In this document: one piece after another, positions 45,601 to 57,317 of the stretch | Layout: each line of letters begins with the position of its first letter | Position numbering within the stretch: position 1 is the stretch's first letter | Assembly (NCBI RefSeq): GCF_019320115.1 | Contig: NC_089591.1 | Span: forward strand, 63,976,111-64,040,110 | Reading direction: 5' to 3' | DNA: 64,000 nt | DNA from: Miscanthus floridulus | Taxonomy: Eukaryota; Streptophyta; Magnoliopsida; Poales; Poaceae | The notes under the pieces: generated by a model | The model's database searches: none | What the model saw: the letters and a program-made list of their open reading frames with translations, nothing else | What the model was told of the DNA's origin: nothing | Made by a program: the position numbers and the translations under genes

Positions 45601-46470
45601 TGCCGCCCCTCAGCTTCGCCTCTACCGTCTCCCCCACCCGACGAAGAATTTCCTCGTTGGAAAGGGCAGAGGAGGACATCCGGGTGCCCTCAATGGGCTC
45701 ACCCGGCTTCATCTCGAACAGCCTCCACCGTCGAGCCATCAGCGGCAGCACCCTCCAATGGTGGAAGGCAGCCACAAACACAGCCACGGTGAGACCGTGG
45801 CCTCGCAGCCTCGCCAGCCCCTCCAGAAGCGGCTGCACCTTGGGCTGGTCGTCCTTCGGGACGCCGTACTTCCATCTCTCCGGGCAACTCCCCACAATCC
45901 ACCTAGTGTAGGGGGAAGTCCTCCATCATCATTGCGAAGGTAGAACCAACTCGTGTACCACCGGCGATTGGATGACGCGAGTTGGGCCAGGATGTAGAGG
46001 TGCAGGCGGTCCTAGCGCACTTGGAGAGTGCAGCCACCGACCCTTGTCGCCTTCCTCGTACCTGACGTGCCCGTCGGCTTGGTAGTGTGCCCCGCCCGGA
46101 GTAGGTGGAGCCACAACTCCTAATAGGGAGCAATCCCCAAATACCCCTCGCAGACGGCAATAAAGATAGCCGCCTAAGCGATGGAGTTGGGATTGAAGTT
46201 GTGGAGCTCCACGCCATAGTAGTGCGGGAGCGCCCGCATGAACCGATCCGCCAGGACACCGAGGCCGTGCTCGTGAAAGGAGACGAAGCTCACAACATAG
46301 CCGTCGTGAGGCCTCGGCTCTGGCTCGCCGTACGGAGCAATCCACTCTGGCCTGGTGGGGTCTGTCACCGGGCGGAGGAGTCCACCGTCGACAAGCGACT
46401 GAAGCATCTCCTCGGTGACGTCCGATGGATCCCATGGGTCCGCCTCGACAACGACGATGTCGCCGGCCAT
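42622..46470 (-). pseudogene. Antisense spliced gene of Tat-type elements ('putative gypsy type transposon' domain, coiled coil)
   Basis: On the minus strand from ATG at 46470, MAGDIVVVEADPW leads into the PF04195-like block (GYVVSFVSFHEHGLG, ADRFMRALPHYYGVELHNFN, then AAIFIAVCEGYLGI). GT-AG introns are visible: 45553-45479 (CTCGCTG|GTAAGTCG ... CTACAG|GGGATG) and 44842-44761 (TTCAAG|GTAAGTG ... CCTTAG|TCGG). Later parts are Ala/Glu-rich coiled coil (about 43580-43200). The C-terminal exon (42849-42622) has SSHYVGVDL, GYVLPDDDEEAD and LFEEEVVPP, typical of the end of these grass proteins. Stops (after NPNSIA, after GIAPY and after HADA) break it. The biochemical role of the family is unknown. 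Confidence 0.7.
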
Positions 46471-46950
46471 GGGTGCGATGGAGGAATCGGGTGCGGCAGT
46501 GAGTTTTTCTCTCTCTCCCACGCTCTCGCTTTTTTCTCGCTTTCTCCCTAGGCTCGCTCTTCTCCCCTCTTCTTCCCGGCACCCGCTGCTCTAGCAATGG
46601 CTCGACGGGGGGAGTGCTAATGCAGGCAAGGTAAGACGAGGAGGGTCGAGACTCTTCGAGTATTTATGTAGGGAGGAGGCGAAACAAACGGGCGATGAAA
46701 TCGGGGAAGTTTCCCCCCCCGATCCGGCGCAGTTAACCATGAGCCGATTTCACCGGCCCACGCGCCCACGTCTTCCTCATTAAATGCGAGAACAGTTATG
46801 TCCCATCCACCACATCACGCTCGGCCACTATGGCAGCAGGTATCATTTTGCCTCCCCAGAAAACCGCCTCAAAAGGCGCGCCACCCATTGCCGAGCCAAC
46901 CGGGAAGATATTCCCCATGGCCTATTCCTTTCATATGAAGGAACCGGCTC

Positions 46951-48520
46951 CGAGCCTATTACGGTCTAGGGGTTCGAAGGCTAGGCCCCAAGGGGTTTCG
47001 ACAGCCGCCCTAGGATAATAGAGTCAGGGACGACCGTGGGCGAGCCTATACGGGGCCAAGACCCAAGCAAGCGAAACGCTTGGGACGCCCAAAGTCGTGT
47101 CTGAGACCGGCAGAAAGGTCTCTGAATGGGATCCCACCGTAGGGAGGCACCAAGCCACCGAGGCCCAGTGAACGGCCTCGACACCCACTAGAGAAATCCT
47201 TTGGTACTCTTGGAGTGTGTCTTTGGACCACTAGCTGTCCCCTAGCGAACGAGGTTCGGGCCTCCACTCAAACTACCCGATAACAGCTCACCGGAGGTGC
47301 CACCGCTCGTGCCCACCGAGGGTAGCGAGGCACATTCCACCCCTCCTTCTGAGCGAAAAGGAAGTATGAGGGTCATACAAAAAGTCAGGGGAACCCCTGA
47401 CGGCCTTCTCACTCTATGCAGAGGCTAAGGGGCTCTTCCTGCAACCTTGCCGAGACCCAGCGACCCCGGCTCGCACTCAAAGGGCCTCGGCAAAACAAAC
47501 CCTCCTTCCGAGCGAAAAGGAAGCATGAGGGTTGTACAAAAAGATAGGGGAGCTCCTGATGGCCCTCTCGCCCTATGCAGAGGCTAGGGGCCTCTTCCTG
47601 CAGATACGTCGAGACCCCACGACCCGGGCTTGCACCCAAAGGGGCCTTGGCAAACAAACCCTCACGCACGAGGGGCGTATAAAAAGCCAGGGGAACTCCC
47701 GATGGCCCTCTCGCTCTGTGCAGAGGCTAGGGGCTCTTCCTGTAACCTTGCCAAGACTAGCGGCTCCAGCTCGCACCAGAATGGGCTCGGCAAACAAACC
47801 CTCCGTCCGAACAAAAAGGATATGTGAGGGTCGAATGAAAAAACCAGGGGACCCCTGACCGCCCTCCTGCTCCTAGCGGAGGCTCGGGGGCTCCTCCTAC
47901 ACCCAAGACAAAGACAAACGGTCTAAGTCCACACTGGAAGTTTTGTTACAAATACAATAAAGGGCACCGAGCCCGTTACGGTCTAGGGGGTTCGAAGGCT
48001 GGGCCTCCAGAGGTTTCGATAGCCACCCTAGGGCAACAGAGTCAGGGATGACCTTGGGGAGAGCCTACGAATGGCCAAGGCCCAAGCAAACAATCGCTCA
48101 GGGCATCCTAAGTCATGTCAGAGACTGGCAAGGAAGTCTCTGAATGGGATCCCACCATAGGGAGGCACCGAGCCACCGAGGCCCAGCGAACGGCCTCGGC
48201 ACCTTCTAGAGAAACCCTCTGGTACACTTGGAGTGCGTCTCTAGACCACTAGCCATCCCCTAGCAAACGGGGTATGGGCCTCCACTCGGACTCACCCGAT
48301 AACAGCTCACCGGAAGTGCCCATGCTCGTGCCCATCGAGGGTAGCCTAGCACATTCCACCCCTCCTTCCGAGCGAAACGGAAGCGTGAGGGTCGTACCCA
48401 AAGTCAGGGGGACCCCTGACAGACCTCTCGCTCCGTGCGGAGGCTAGAGGGCTTTTTCTGCAGCCTCGCCGAGACCCCTGCAACCTGAACTTGCGCTTAT
48501 GGGCTCGGCAAATGCGATAA
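46951..48520. repeat. Hierarchical tandem repeats before the 3' LTR
   Basis: A ~1017-bp period puts 'acggtctaggggttcgaaggct' at about 46961 and again at about 47978, with roughly 500 bp of collinear similarity each. Inside the first unit a smaller repeat starts at 47341, 47500, 47659 and 47799 (steps 159, 159, 140). Each unit carries 'gaggctaggggctcttcctg' and 'ctcggcaaacaaaccctcc'. No coding role is seen. Confidence 0.85.
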
Positions 48521-48714
48521 AAACTACTCGCTCAAACGTGAAAATGAAAAAAGCCCCTGGAGGTGTAACTCCACTCCTCCAGGGCCTCGGGGGCTACACC
48601 CGGCGGGTGCGCTCGCGCGCACCCACCGGAACCTCAAGAAACAAAACCCAATTCCTACGGGAGCAGGTATAAACCAAGCCTCGGCAAACCCTCAGGGAGA
48701 GTGCACGCACTCCC

Positions 48715-48733
48715 CCGGAGGCTCGGGGGCTAC
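48715..48733 (+). other. Polypurine-tract region of element C
   Basis: GGAGGCTCGGGGGCTAC immediately precedes the 3' LTR start, the expected plus-strand priming position. Confidence 0.55.
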
Positions 48734-49325
48734 TGTCGGGTACCTTAGAATGGGATACCCCGAGCGAACATCAAAGGAGTCACTTAAGTCCCTTCAAAAA
48801 ACAAAGCTAGAAGGTAAGCCATGGGCCCCTCACCCGCCACGTCTGAGCCCACCAGGCCCTCCGCCTCGCCTCGAGCCTCGCGCAGGAGGTCTCAGCGTCC
48901 TGACGCAATCTCCACCTCGTGCGAGGCTCTCCACGGAAGGCCTCGGCAGGGAACACGATGTCCGCCTCGCGCTAGGCTCTCCACAGAAGGCCTCGGTAGG
49001 GGGTGCATTCTCCGTATCACGCGAGGCCTCTCACGGAAGGCCTTGGCAAGGAGTCCAATCTCCGTCTCACGTGAGGCTCCGCTCTCCGTCTCGCGTGAGG
49101 CCTCATTCTCCGTATCGCGCGAGGCTAGCTTATCCATAGTCCGTCGCCCCCGCCACGGCCGGTCTTCCTGACGGCACGTCATGTCTCATTAATACTTCAA
49201 CCACTCCCGCAATCTTAGCCGGACGATGGCTCGACACCACAGAATGGCCAACGGGACATGAGGTCGCATCGGCCCAATACCGGCTGAGACAGGGCACGGC
49301 GGGGATTACTGGTCACTGTATCCTG
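48734..49325 (+). repeat. Truncated 3' LTR of element C (592 bp)
   Basis: It starts TGTCGGGTACC after the purine tract and aligns without length change to the first 592 bp of the 5' LTR (35881-36472). It stops abruptly at TGTATCCTG, where flank copy 2 begins. Confidence 0.9.
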
Positions 49326-50574
49326 CCTATAGAAAATTTGGGCTGTGCCCTGGGCTGCAGCACCCATAGCCCAGGGCCTGTATCCGCCCCTGTTAACCCT
49401 TATGTGTAAACTTGGAAGCTCACCGTTTAAGGTGGGTGCTCTTGTCAGTAAGACTACTTCGCCCAATTCATTGGCTCAATAAACATAATATTTGATGAAA
49501 ATTAATAATTTAAAAGACACGGACAGATCCAAATTGCAACTTTTTTTTTGCCTGGCTGCAATCTAAGATCTCCTATGGGCAATGGACCGACTCGTGTCCC
49601 ATGGATGGCCTAACCAGCGTGCTTGCCCTTTATTATATCAGATATAGTCGATGAGTCAACTATCGATCTACTCGTGCGTTGTGGGTACCTGAAGAAGTTT
49701 TGGGATGACATCCAAGCCTAGGCGAATGCCTGCCTACCAAGCATCGAATGTTGACTCAATTTTATGTCCGTATCACATTTGTGGCACGCTATCAGATGTA
49801 GTACTGGGTCCATGTTAAGGCAGTGTGGTCACTAATTGTTCTAGTTTTACGGGAGTTGTGGAAAGAGCGGGATGTGAGAGTGTTTGATCGATGGTTTTTG
49901 CCACAACACGTGTTAGACTAAGAAAACCAAAGACAAAGCTAGACTTTGGTGTGCATAATGGTCCTAACTCCTAAATGCTTGAGACGGTCATGCTTTGATC
50001 CAATACCAATGGAAACCAGTGAAGAGGCAGCAACTCCCTTCTTGCCATCCATGGCAGTGAGTATGCATAATGGACCTCCGCCTCTTGACTGACGCTCAAA
50101 CTGAAACTACATCTGGTATAGTGAAAATAGTCTCTCTAAGATGCCTTCCTCTGATATGAAACCAAGGTCTATCACTTTCTGTCTTCTTTAGATTATCCAT
50201 TCAGATATTGCAACAAATTATTTTCTTTTGGCCTATTGTTAAAACTAATTGTCGGTGTTTCGAGTAAACACCAACGAGTAAATTTCTAATATTACGCGTC
50301 TGACTCGGATGGTGTGCTAAGAGGACATGAGGTTTATACTGGTTCGGGCAGTGTCAGGTACCTTAGAATGGGGTACCCCGAACGAACATCAAAGGAGTCA
50401 CTTAAGTCCCATAAAAAAACAAAGCTAGAAGGTAAGCCGTGGGCCCCTCACCCGCCACGTCCGAGCCCACTAGGCCCTCCACCTCGCCTCGAGCCTCACG
50501 AAGGAGGTCTCGGCGTCCTGACGCAATCTCCGCCTCGCGTGAGGCTCTCCACGGAAGGCCTCGGTAGGGAACAC
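49326..50574. repeat. Duplicated segment, copy 2
   Basis: It corresponds to 34856-36103: LINE remnant, 102-bp inverted LTR-end fragment (50250-50351) and the first 223 bp of an LTR C-type repeat (50352-50574). It is cut at 50575 by another LTR. Confidence 0.9.
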
Positions 50575-51676
50575 TGTAACACCTCGGGTGTTAGCCTTGC
50601 ATAACTTGACTTGCATAACATGAGCATGAGCATCAAGCATTCATAAATCATCATTTACAATTGAAACATTTGATCGAAACATATGAAACATTGCTTGTTA
50701 TCTCGTGTTTCTTAGAACATATGCATATGATCTTGTACAAATGAATGCAAGTGGGTAGTGCTAGTCACTAAAACACCTTAGCTATACTTAGGTTAATAAA
50801 AGGGACCTTGTTCATGAAGGCCACATTTCATGATCAAGCACTTAAGTGATATTTCATGTGTTGACCTGAATAGCTATATGTGTGACTACTACATGAAATG
50901 CTTAAATAACCTTGCAAATTGCTCAAACATGCTTAGGATATCATTAGAAACAACTTTGGTATTTAGTGCTAGGGCTAGTTTGGTCATTTAGCCATGGTTT
51001 GTTTATGTAGCATGATTTCAAAGTGACATGTTTGACTAAAGTTGAACTAGGTGTTAGGGACCTTGCATAGAGGAGTTCACTAAAGCAAAGTTGTAGTGTT
51101 TGGCATAAGGAACAACTTTTATTTTTGGGTCATGGACTGATTTAGCTTCTAACATGCTTGAATGGGTCCCACAAAAACCAGCAAAACCTAGCTTTCAACA
51201 CTTAACAAATTTTCTAAGTGATGGATTGACTGACAGCCTGACAAGCTGACCTTCAGGGCATTATAACTTGAGTTCGGGTGAGAATTAGAACTTGATCATT
51301 GAACAACAATTGTAACTGGTACTTAGGTCTACAAAGTTGGTATAGTAACCTAGCGCTAATTCGTCACGGATTGGAAGTTAAGTCATCGCCAAAACCGGCT
51401 GTCAGGCGCCCCTTTCAGTTAACTGACGAACTGAATCGATCGGCACAGTGGCCGACCAGCTTCAGAGCAGAGCCGCCGCGTGGAGGTCCCGTCGGCCGCG
51501 CGTCGCCGTTGCCCTGACCGCGCAGGCCACGCCGCGCCCGAGCGTGCCTTCATCACGCCAACGCCCGCCCGCACTCAACCACGCTCCTTTTTCACTTCGC
51601 CTCGGTCTCCTTCGCCGTCCGCAGCACCCGCAAGCACAGCCGTCGAGCTCCCGCAGCGCCACCATCGTCGTTGACG
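50575..51676 (+). mobile_element. LTR of another element (E), truncated by the gap
   Basis: It begins TGTAACACCTCGGGTGTTA, a recognised grass LTR start containing the palindrome TAACACC-tcg-GGTGTTA, inserted sharply into LTR C-type sequence. About 1.1 kb of non-coding sequence follows, turning GC-rich from 51460 up to the N run. The right end and any internal region are lost in the gap, so the family is uncertain. Confidence 0.55.
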
Positions 51677-51776
51677 NNNNNNNNNNNNNNNNNNNNNNNN
51701 NNNNNNNNNNNNNNNNNNNNNNNNNNNNNNNNNNNNNNNNNNNNNNNNNNNNNNNNNNNNNNNNNNNNNNNNNNNN
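51677..51776. other. Assembly gap (100 N)
   Basis: Exactly 100 N, the conventional unknown-length scaffold join. Sequence on the two sides belongs to different elements, so the true distance and order are uncertain. Confidence 0.98.
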
Positions 51777-53658
51777 GTGTAATGGGGATGCAAACCAACG
51801 GGAAGAACAAGGTTGACACGATGATTTTTCTCTCGAGGTTCACGTGTTTGCCAACACGCTAGTCCCCGTTGTGTCGACCGCTCACTTGGTGGTTCGGCGG
51901 CTAATTAGCATCACCCGCTAAGCCCGCACGTCGGGCGCCGCAAGAACCCACCCCGATAGTGAGGGTAGCTCAATGACACGCTTTACTAGAGTTGCTCTTT
52001 GCGGCTCCCGCGGGGCGAGCACAATGCCCCTCACAAGCACTTCTCCGGAGCGCCGCACAAGCTTCTTGCATGCTTCGACGGAGACCACCACCAAGCCGTC
52101 TAGGAGGTGGCAACCTCCAAGAGTAACAAGCACCACCGGCTTGCAACTCGATCACCTAGTGCCACTCGATGCAACCTCATGATGCAATCGCACTAGAATC
52201 GCTCACTCACACAATCGAATGATCACTATCAAGTATATGTGTGATGGAGGGCTCCCAAGCACTCTCAAGCATGGACACAAAGTCCCCCAAGGTGCTCAGC
52301 ACCAGCCATGGCCGAGGGCCACTTCTATTTATAGCCCCAAGGGCTAAACTAGCCGTTACCCCTTCACTTGGCAACGGTTGGGTCGACCGGACGCTCCGGT
52401 CGTGTTGACCGGACGCTGGACCTCAGCGTCCGGTCGCCCACAGACGACCACGTGTCCTAGTTCCAACGGTCACTTGACCTGACCGGATGCAGCAGCTTTC
52501 AACTGACCGGACGCTGAACCCCCAGCGTCCGGTCGTTTCCAGTAAGCTCCCGAGCATGACCGGACGTGTCCGGTCGAATGTGATCGGACGCAGCCAGCGT
52601 CCGGTCACACTCCAGCTACTGCGTCACCATACATCAGCCTAACCGGACGCAGCCTTCCAGCGTCCGGTGCATTCAGATCCAGCGTCCGGTCAGTTGACCG
52701 ACACCGGCATCTTCACGACCAACTCGTTTTCACTTCTAACTTCTTCACCCTTGCACCAATGTGCTAACCACCAGAATTTGCATCCGGTGCAATAGAAAAT
52801 AGACATTCCATTTTCTCGAAAGCGCCAAATCCCGCCTCGCAAGCTCAGCGGGAGGGAGAGAGGGACCCAAACCCATCTCAACCCTACAAACACCACCTCC
52901 TTTGTAAATGTTCCAACACCACCAAGTGTACACCACCATGTGTATGTATGTTAGCATTTTCACAATCATTTCCCAAAGGATGTTAGCCACTCAACTTGCC
53001 ACGCCACTCGATCCTAGCGACAATGCAAAGTTAGATCACTCGAGTGGCACTAGATGACCGATATGCAAACAAGTTTGCCCCTCTTGATAGTACGGCCATC
53101 TATCCTAAATCCGGTCATAAACTTCTCTACACACCTATGACCGGTGAAATGAAATGCCCTAGGTTATACCTTTGCCTTGCGCATTCCATTCCATCTCCTC
53201 CAATGTTGATGCAACACATGCACCAACACGATCAACAATGATATGATCCACTTCATATCATCATATGATCATATTGGTTCATCGATCTTGACTCTACTTG
53301 CTCTTCGCCGTTGCCATCGTCCATCAGCGCCAAGTCTTGCTCAAGCTTCACCGCCACGCGGTCCATCACTCCAAAGCCTTCGACTTGCCCTTCACGCTTG
53401 CAACTGGTCCATCAAGCCAAGTCTTGTCTTGATCTTCTCCACCTTGATCACATGACTCAATGTCATGTCTCATGTGCATTTAAGCTCCTTCATCATCACA
53501 TGTGTGAGCTTTGCAACATCTCCAAGCCATTTTTACCTCCATGGCATATGTTGCTCACACACATGTACCTGTGGACTAATCACCTGTGTATCTCACATAA
53601 ACATAATTAGTCCACATAAGTTGTCACTCAATTACCAAAACCAAACAAGGACCTTTCA
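51777..53658 (-). mobile_element. Copia-like LTR F, minus orientation, U5 end lost in gap
   Basis: The outer end (minus) is TGAAAGGTCCTTGTTTGG at 53658, a familiar grass LTR start (copia, SIRE/Maximus-like in my judgement). The inner part (52160-51777) is homologous, inverted, to 54300-54640 of LTR G. A minus-strand TATA (CTATAAATAGAAG) lies at about 52324-52336. The U3 (52380-52690) is packed with GACCGGACGCTG / CAGCGTCCGGTC modules. Confidence 0.7.
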
Positions 53659-55015
53659 GACCGGACCCAGGCGCGTGGGTCTAGTTGTGGCAGTGGTGAA
53701 GCATGGAGGCGACGTGGCACATTGAGGAGGACCGGACCGTGGCTCCAGATCCGAAAGGCAGTACTGGACTGAGTCCGATCATGTTTTGCCTTCTCTCTAT
53801 GTAGAACTAGAACTAGGGGCGTCATGGGTCCAGTCGGCTTCGTTGGACTGGGTTCGGCCATATTTTTCCTCTCTGGAACATTACTCAAAGTGATCAGACC
53901 CACGCGTTAAAGAGTGACTGGGCCCAGGGGGTCAGGGTCTGGTCCAAAGTAGTTGACCGCGTGGCTGACTTGAGTGTTGGAGATCAACGTGTAGCGTTTG
54001 AAGCTAGGGACACATGGTGTCATCTTGTTGACCGGACTCAGTCCAGACCAGACGCGGTGGGTCCGGTCGGTGTGTAGACTGCCCAATAATAGAGCCAATG
54101 ACTCTATTGTTTGGGGACCTCTATAAATAGAGGTTGGCCGGCCATGGCTCACTCGCTCGGCCATTTCTATTGATAATACACCCTAGTGAGCCTAGCCATT
54201 CCTCTCTAACTCATCTTGCTTGATTGATTCATCATTTGGTGGGATTGGAGAGCATCCAAGTGCATTGCTTTGAGTAATTGCATCTAGAGGCACTTGGTGA
54301 TTGTGTTTCGCTACAGAATTCGCTTGTTACTCTTGGTGGTTGCCGCCACCTAGACGGCTTGGCATAGTGAAAATCGTTGAGCGAAGGGTGGTGCTTCTCT
54401 CTGGCTCCGATCGTGGTTATTGTGAGGGGTTCTTGAGCCTTTCCCGTGGGAGATCACGAAAGGCATCTTTAGTGGATTGCTCGTGGCTTATGGATCCCCA
54501 TCTTGATGTGTTGGTTGTGCGGCACCCGGTTACGGGTTAGGCGTGTGATGCATATTAGCGTGTGAACCTCCAAGTGGGTGAATCGCCACAACAGGGACTA
54601 GCTTACCGACAAGAAAGTGAACCTCAGAAGAAAAATTATTGTGTCACATTTTCTTCCATGGTATTCATTGTTGATCTCTTGCCCAGCTTGGTATAATCAC
54701 TCTATCACTCTTTGTATTTACATTTCATATACTTTTGTAGTGATAGCTGTAGCTGGTTGAGTAGAGTAGCTTAATTAGTGATAATTAGTTTTGCTAGCTT
54801 GCTCACCTAGTGTAAAGTAGTGACATAGCCATTGTTTGATACATAGCTATCATAGTATACTAGACTTGTGGATAGGTGACTTGCAACTCTTGTAGTGCTA
54901 GCGCAACATTCGCTTCACCATTTAGTTGTCTAACCATTTGTCTTAGTGTTGTTGTAGAAAATTTGTATAGGCTATTTGCCCCCCCCCCCCCCCTCTAGCC
55001 ATTTAGGACCTTTCA
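53659..55015 (+). mobile_element. Copia-like LTR G, plus orientation, 5' end missing
   Basis: It ends CCATTTAGGACCTTTCA at 55015, the inverse of the family start TGAAAGGTCC. The TATA box CTATAAATAG is at 54121-54130 and a C15 run at 54979-54993. The expected TGAAAGGTCC start is absent: the sequence begins inside U3 (GACCGGACCC) right after LTR F, so F probably inserted into G. Confidence 0.7.
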
Positions 55016-55751
55016 ATGGGATGGGACGAACCCATTCTTACCGGTGTTTGGTTCTGAATTAACGAGGGATGGGTCCGTCACCAAGGCGAATATTCGCTCA
55101 GATTTGGGTCGTCCCTCGTCTCTCGAAATCAAGGGGATGGATTGTCCCCAAACACCACCATCTCTTCTCTGTCTCACCATCTTCTTCTTCATCAACCTTC
55201 TTCCTCAAGCTCCCGGTCACGCCTTCTTCCACCTCGAGCTCTTAGCCATGTTCACTTCTTGCTTGAGCTCCTGGGCGCTCAGATGGGAAGGCACGGACGA
55301 CCATTGGGAGGCACAGGCGGTGCTGGGACCTGGATCTGTCATAGCGCGAGGTCTGGTGTTGGAGCGTGGGGCATGGCGGTGGAGTTCCCGCACGGTGACG
55401 GAGGCGCGCCGTCGAGCGCTCAAGGCTTCAGGCGCAAGAGCGACCAGTGAGATCCGGCTGAGTGGGCATGGGTCTTCGATGCAGGGGCAGCAGTGGCGCA
55501 AGGGGTAGGCGCAGGCGTGATGGCATGTGGGGCGGGCCAGTAGTAGAAGACGAAGAGAAAGAAGATAGGGTTGGCTGGTGGGGCCCATCGTTAACATATG
55601 GGGCCCACATAACTGTAGATGATGGTGTTAAAATTCTATTCATACTATCCCTCTAACCAAACAAAAAATGGGGACCTCCCAACCCCTCAACCAAAAAGAT
55701 AGTAGGAACCATCTCATCCCTGAAAACTAGATTGGGTTCATTCCATCCCAT
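55016..55751. mobile_element. TIR element (~736 bp)
   Basis: ATGGGATGGGACGAACCCA at 55016-55034 is matched inverted, with two mismatches, by TGGGTTCATTCCATCCCAT at 55733-55751. Further inverted similarity ('ccccaaacaccacc', 'caatcaaacgctacc') lies near the ends. The interior is GC-rich in the middle with no transposase, so it is a non-autonomous DNA transposon of unassigned superfamily. Confidence 0.55.
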
Positions 55752-57317
55752 CTTATCTCCCAATCAAACGCTACCTAAGAAGACGTGTCAGCTTCTATAC
55801 GGGGTCCACTTATATTTATTATAAAAAACAAACCACACGACAGCTTATCCATGCCTTCTCACAGACTCCTCTCATGGCCACACGGCAGTAATTTTTTTTT
55901 GCACGCTTGTATGTGCTTGTGTAATGATTATATACCATGACTACATCATATAAATAGCATACTCTTTATACATCATTTAGCTTTAGGATTGGTTTACTCT
56001 CTTTATTCTAGAATTGCATTTTTTTAACAGAGGGTTCCTTTGTTCATAGATACTAGTTGCCGTGTTCGTTTGACCTTATTCAGAACTACTTTTCAGTCAT
56101 GGAACATGTTTTTCCACTCACAATGTTTTAGCATAAGCATCAACATAAGTCAAATTTCAGTATCAGCGAACAGAGTGACTGATAGTTCTAGAACTAGAAA
56201 CAGACTGTAAAAAGGATTGTCATAAAACCAACCATCCTTTCAAAATTGAGCTCTCTTCTCGTTTTTTTTATTTGAACAGCTCTGCCTTGCAGATATATTT
56301 CTTTACTTAGACCTGTTACTTACTTGATCTAGATCGCATGACAGTTACAGGCAATGAGGCAATGCCTTGAAAATGTAGGAATATAATAATTTACCTATCA
56401 GTTATCACTAATTTGTTCAACTTTCGTGCGAGCCAGCGCTGCCTACTACACTCCGCAACGGTGGAACTATGAGTCAGCTGCACTTATTCGGTTGCATTAA
56501 CAGAAGGATCTGTCCATTTGGAACTTGGTGATTTGACCCCCTCTGATAATTTGAGGGAACAAATCACACAAATATAACCAAAAACAAAACCTGAGTGACT
56601 GAGGCCCTAGGGTCACACAAGTAATCTTAAAGGTCAAATCACTCAAAACTAACTAGAACCAAAATTCGAGTGAAACATGAGTTGAAATCACACGAATTTT
56701 GCGTTCTCTCGGAACACCTTCATGCACGATAAAAAACAGCAATAATTTGCTAAATTATAAATAGAAAAAACCTTGTAAATTAAATATTCAAAATAACAAG
56801 AACAAATGATACCGAAAAACAACTAAGAACCAAAAATAGTTGTTCTATGAATGAATCAAATAAATCAACTACTAATTTTTTTCACTTAGTATTACCTACG
56901 CCAATAATACATTGCGATTACACCTGATTAAACACTATAAGTATAGTTCAACTCTAGTATAAATGAAAACATTAATTCACAGTCCATAAAAAATAAATTT
57001 ACCAAGAAGAAAGCAAGATGACAAGGAACAAACACATAATAAAAAAAAACAAAACTGCAAATAAAAAAACTGAATGACATTTCAAAAAATAAAACAAAAC
57101 ATGAATTCATACATGAAAAATAAACTTCAAACAACCTTTACACATTGCCAATTAGTGAGATCCAAGTAGCTAGACACAACTATACAAGAAATGACTAATG
57201 GTTGAAACACAACTAGATCTAAAACTATATGAGGAACAAAAAGGCAAAATTTCAAAGAATACCTAAAGGCAGGAAGCCAATATTTCAGAACCTGCAAGGC
57301 TTCAAACCAAATATACG
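55752..57317. other. AT-rich intergenic region
   Basis: There are no genes. A MITE of the local family lies at about 56063-56182 ('gtgttcgtttgacc...agcgaacagag'). 56560-57280 is very A-rich with no recognised element. Confidence 0.45.

Larger units (their letters stand above)
35881..49325 (+). mobile_element. Gypsy element C (Tat-lineage-like), degenerate, 13.4 kb
   Basis: The order on plus is 5' LTR 35881-37280, primer site, gag (about 37339-39806), protease-RT-RNase H (about 39870-41920), integrase tail (41900-42054), an antisense spliced gene (46470-42622, minus), a tandem-repeat zone (46951-48520), a purine-rich tract, and a truncated 3' LTR 48734-49325. An antisense ORF and 3' tandem repeats between pol and the 3' LTR are known of Tat-lineage grass elements (Grande/RIRE2/Retand type), so I place it there by structure. 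Numerous stops and the missing integrase core make it non-autonomous. Confidence 0.8.

Noticed and set aside
51448..51862. Open frames crossing the N run
   Set aside because: Reading across 100 unknown bases is meaningless.
55044..55508. 154-codon frame inside the TIR element
   Set aside because: No transposase motif or known domain, and an unrelated frame overlaps it.
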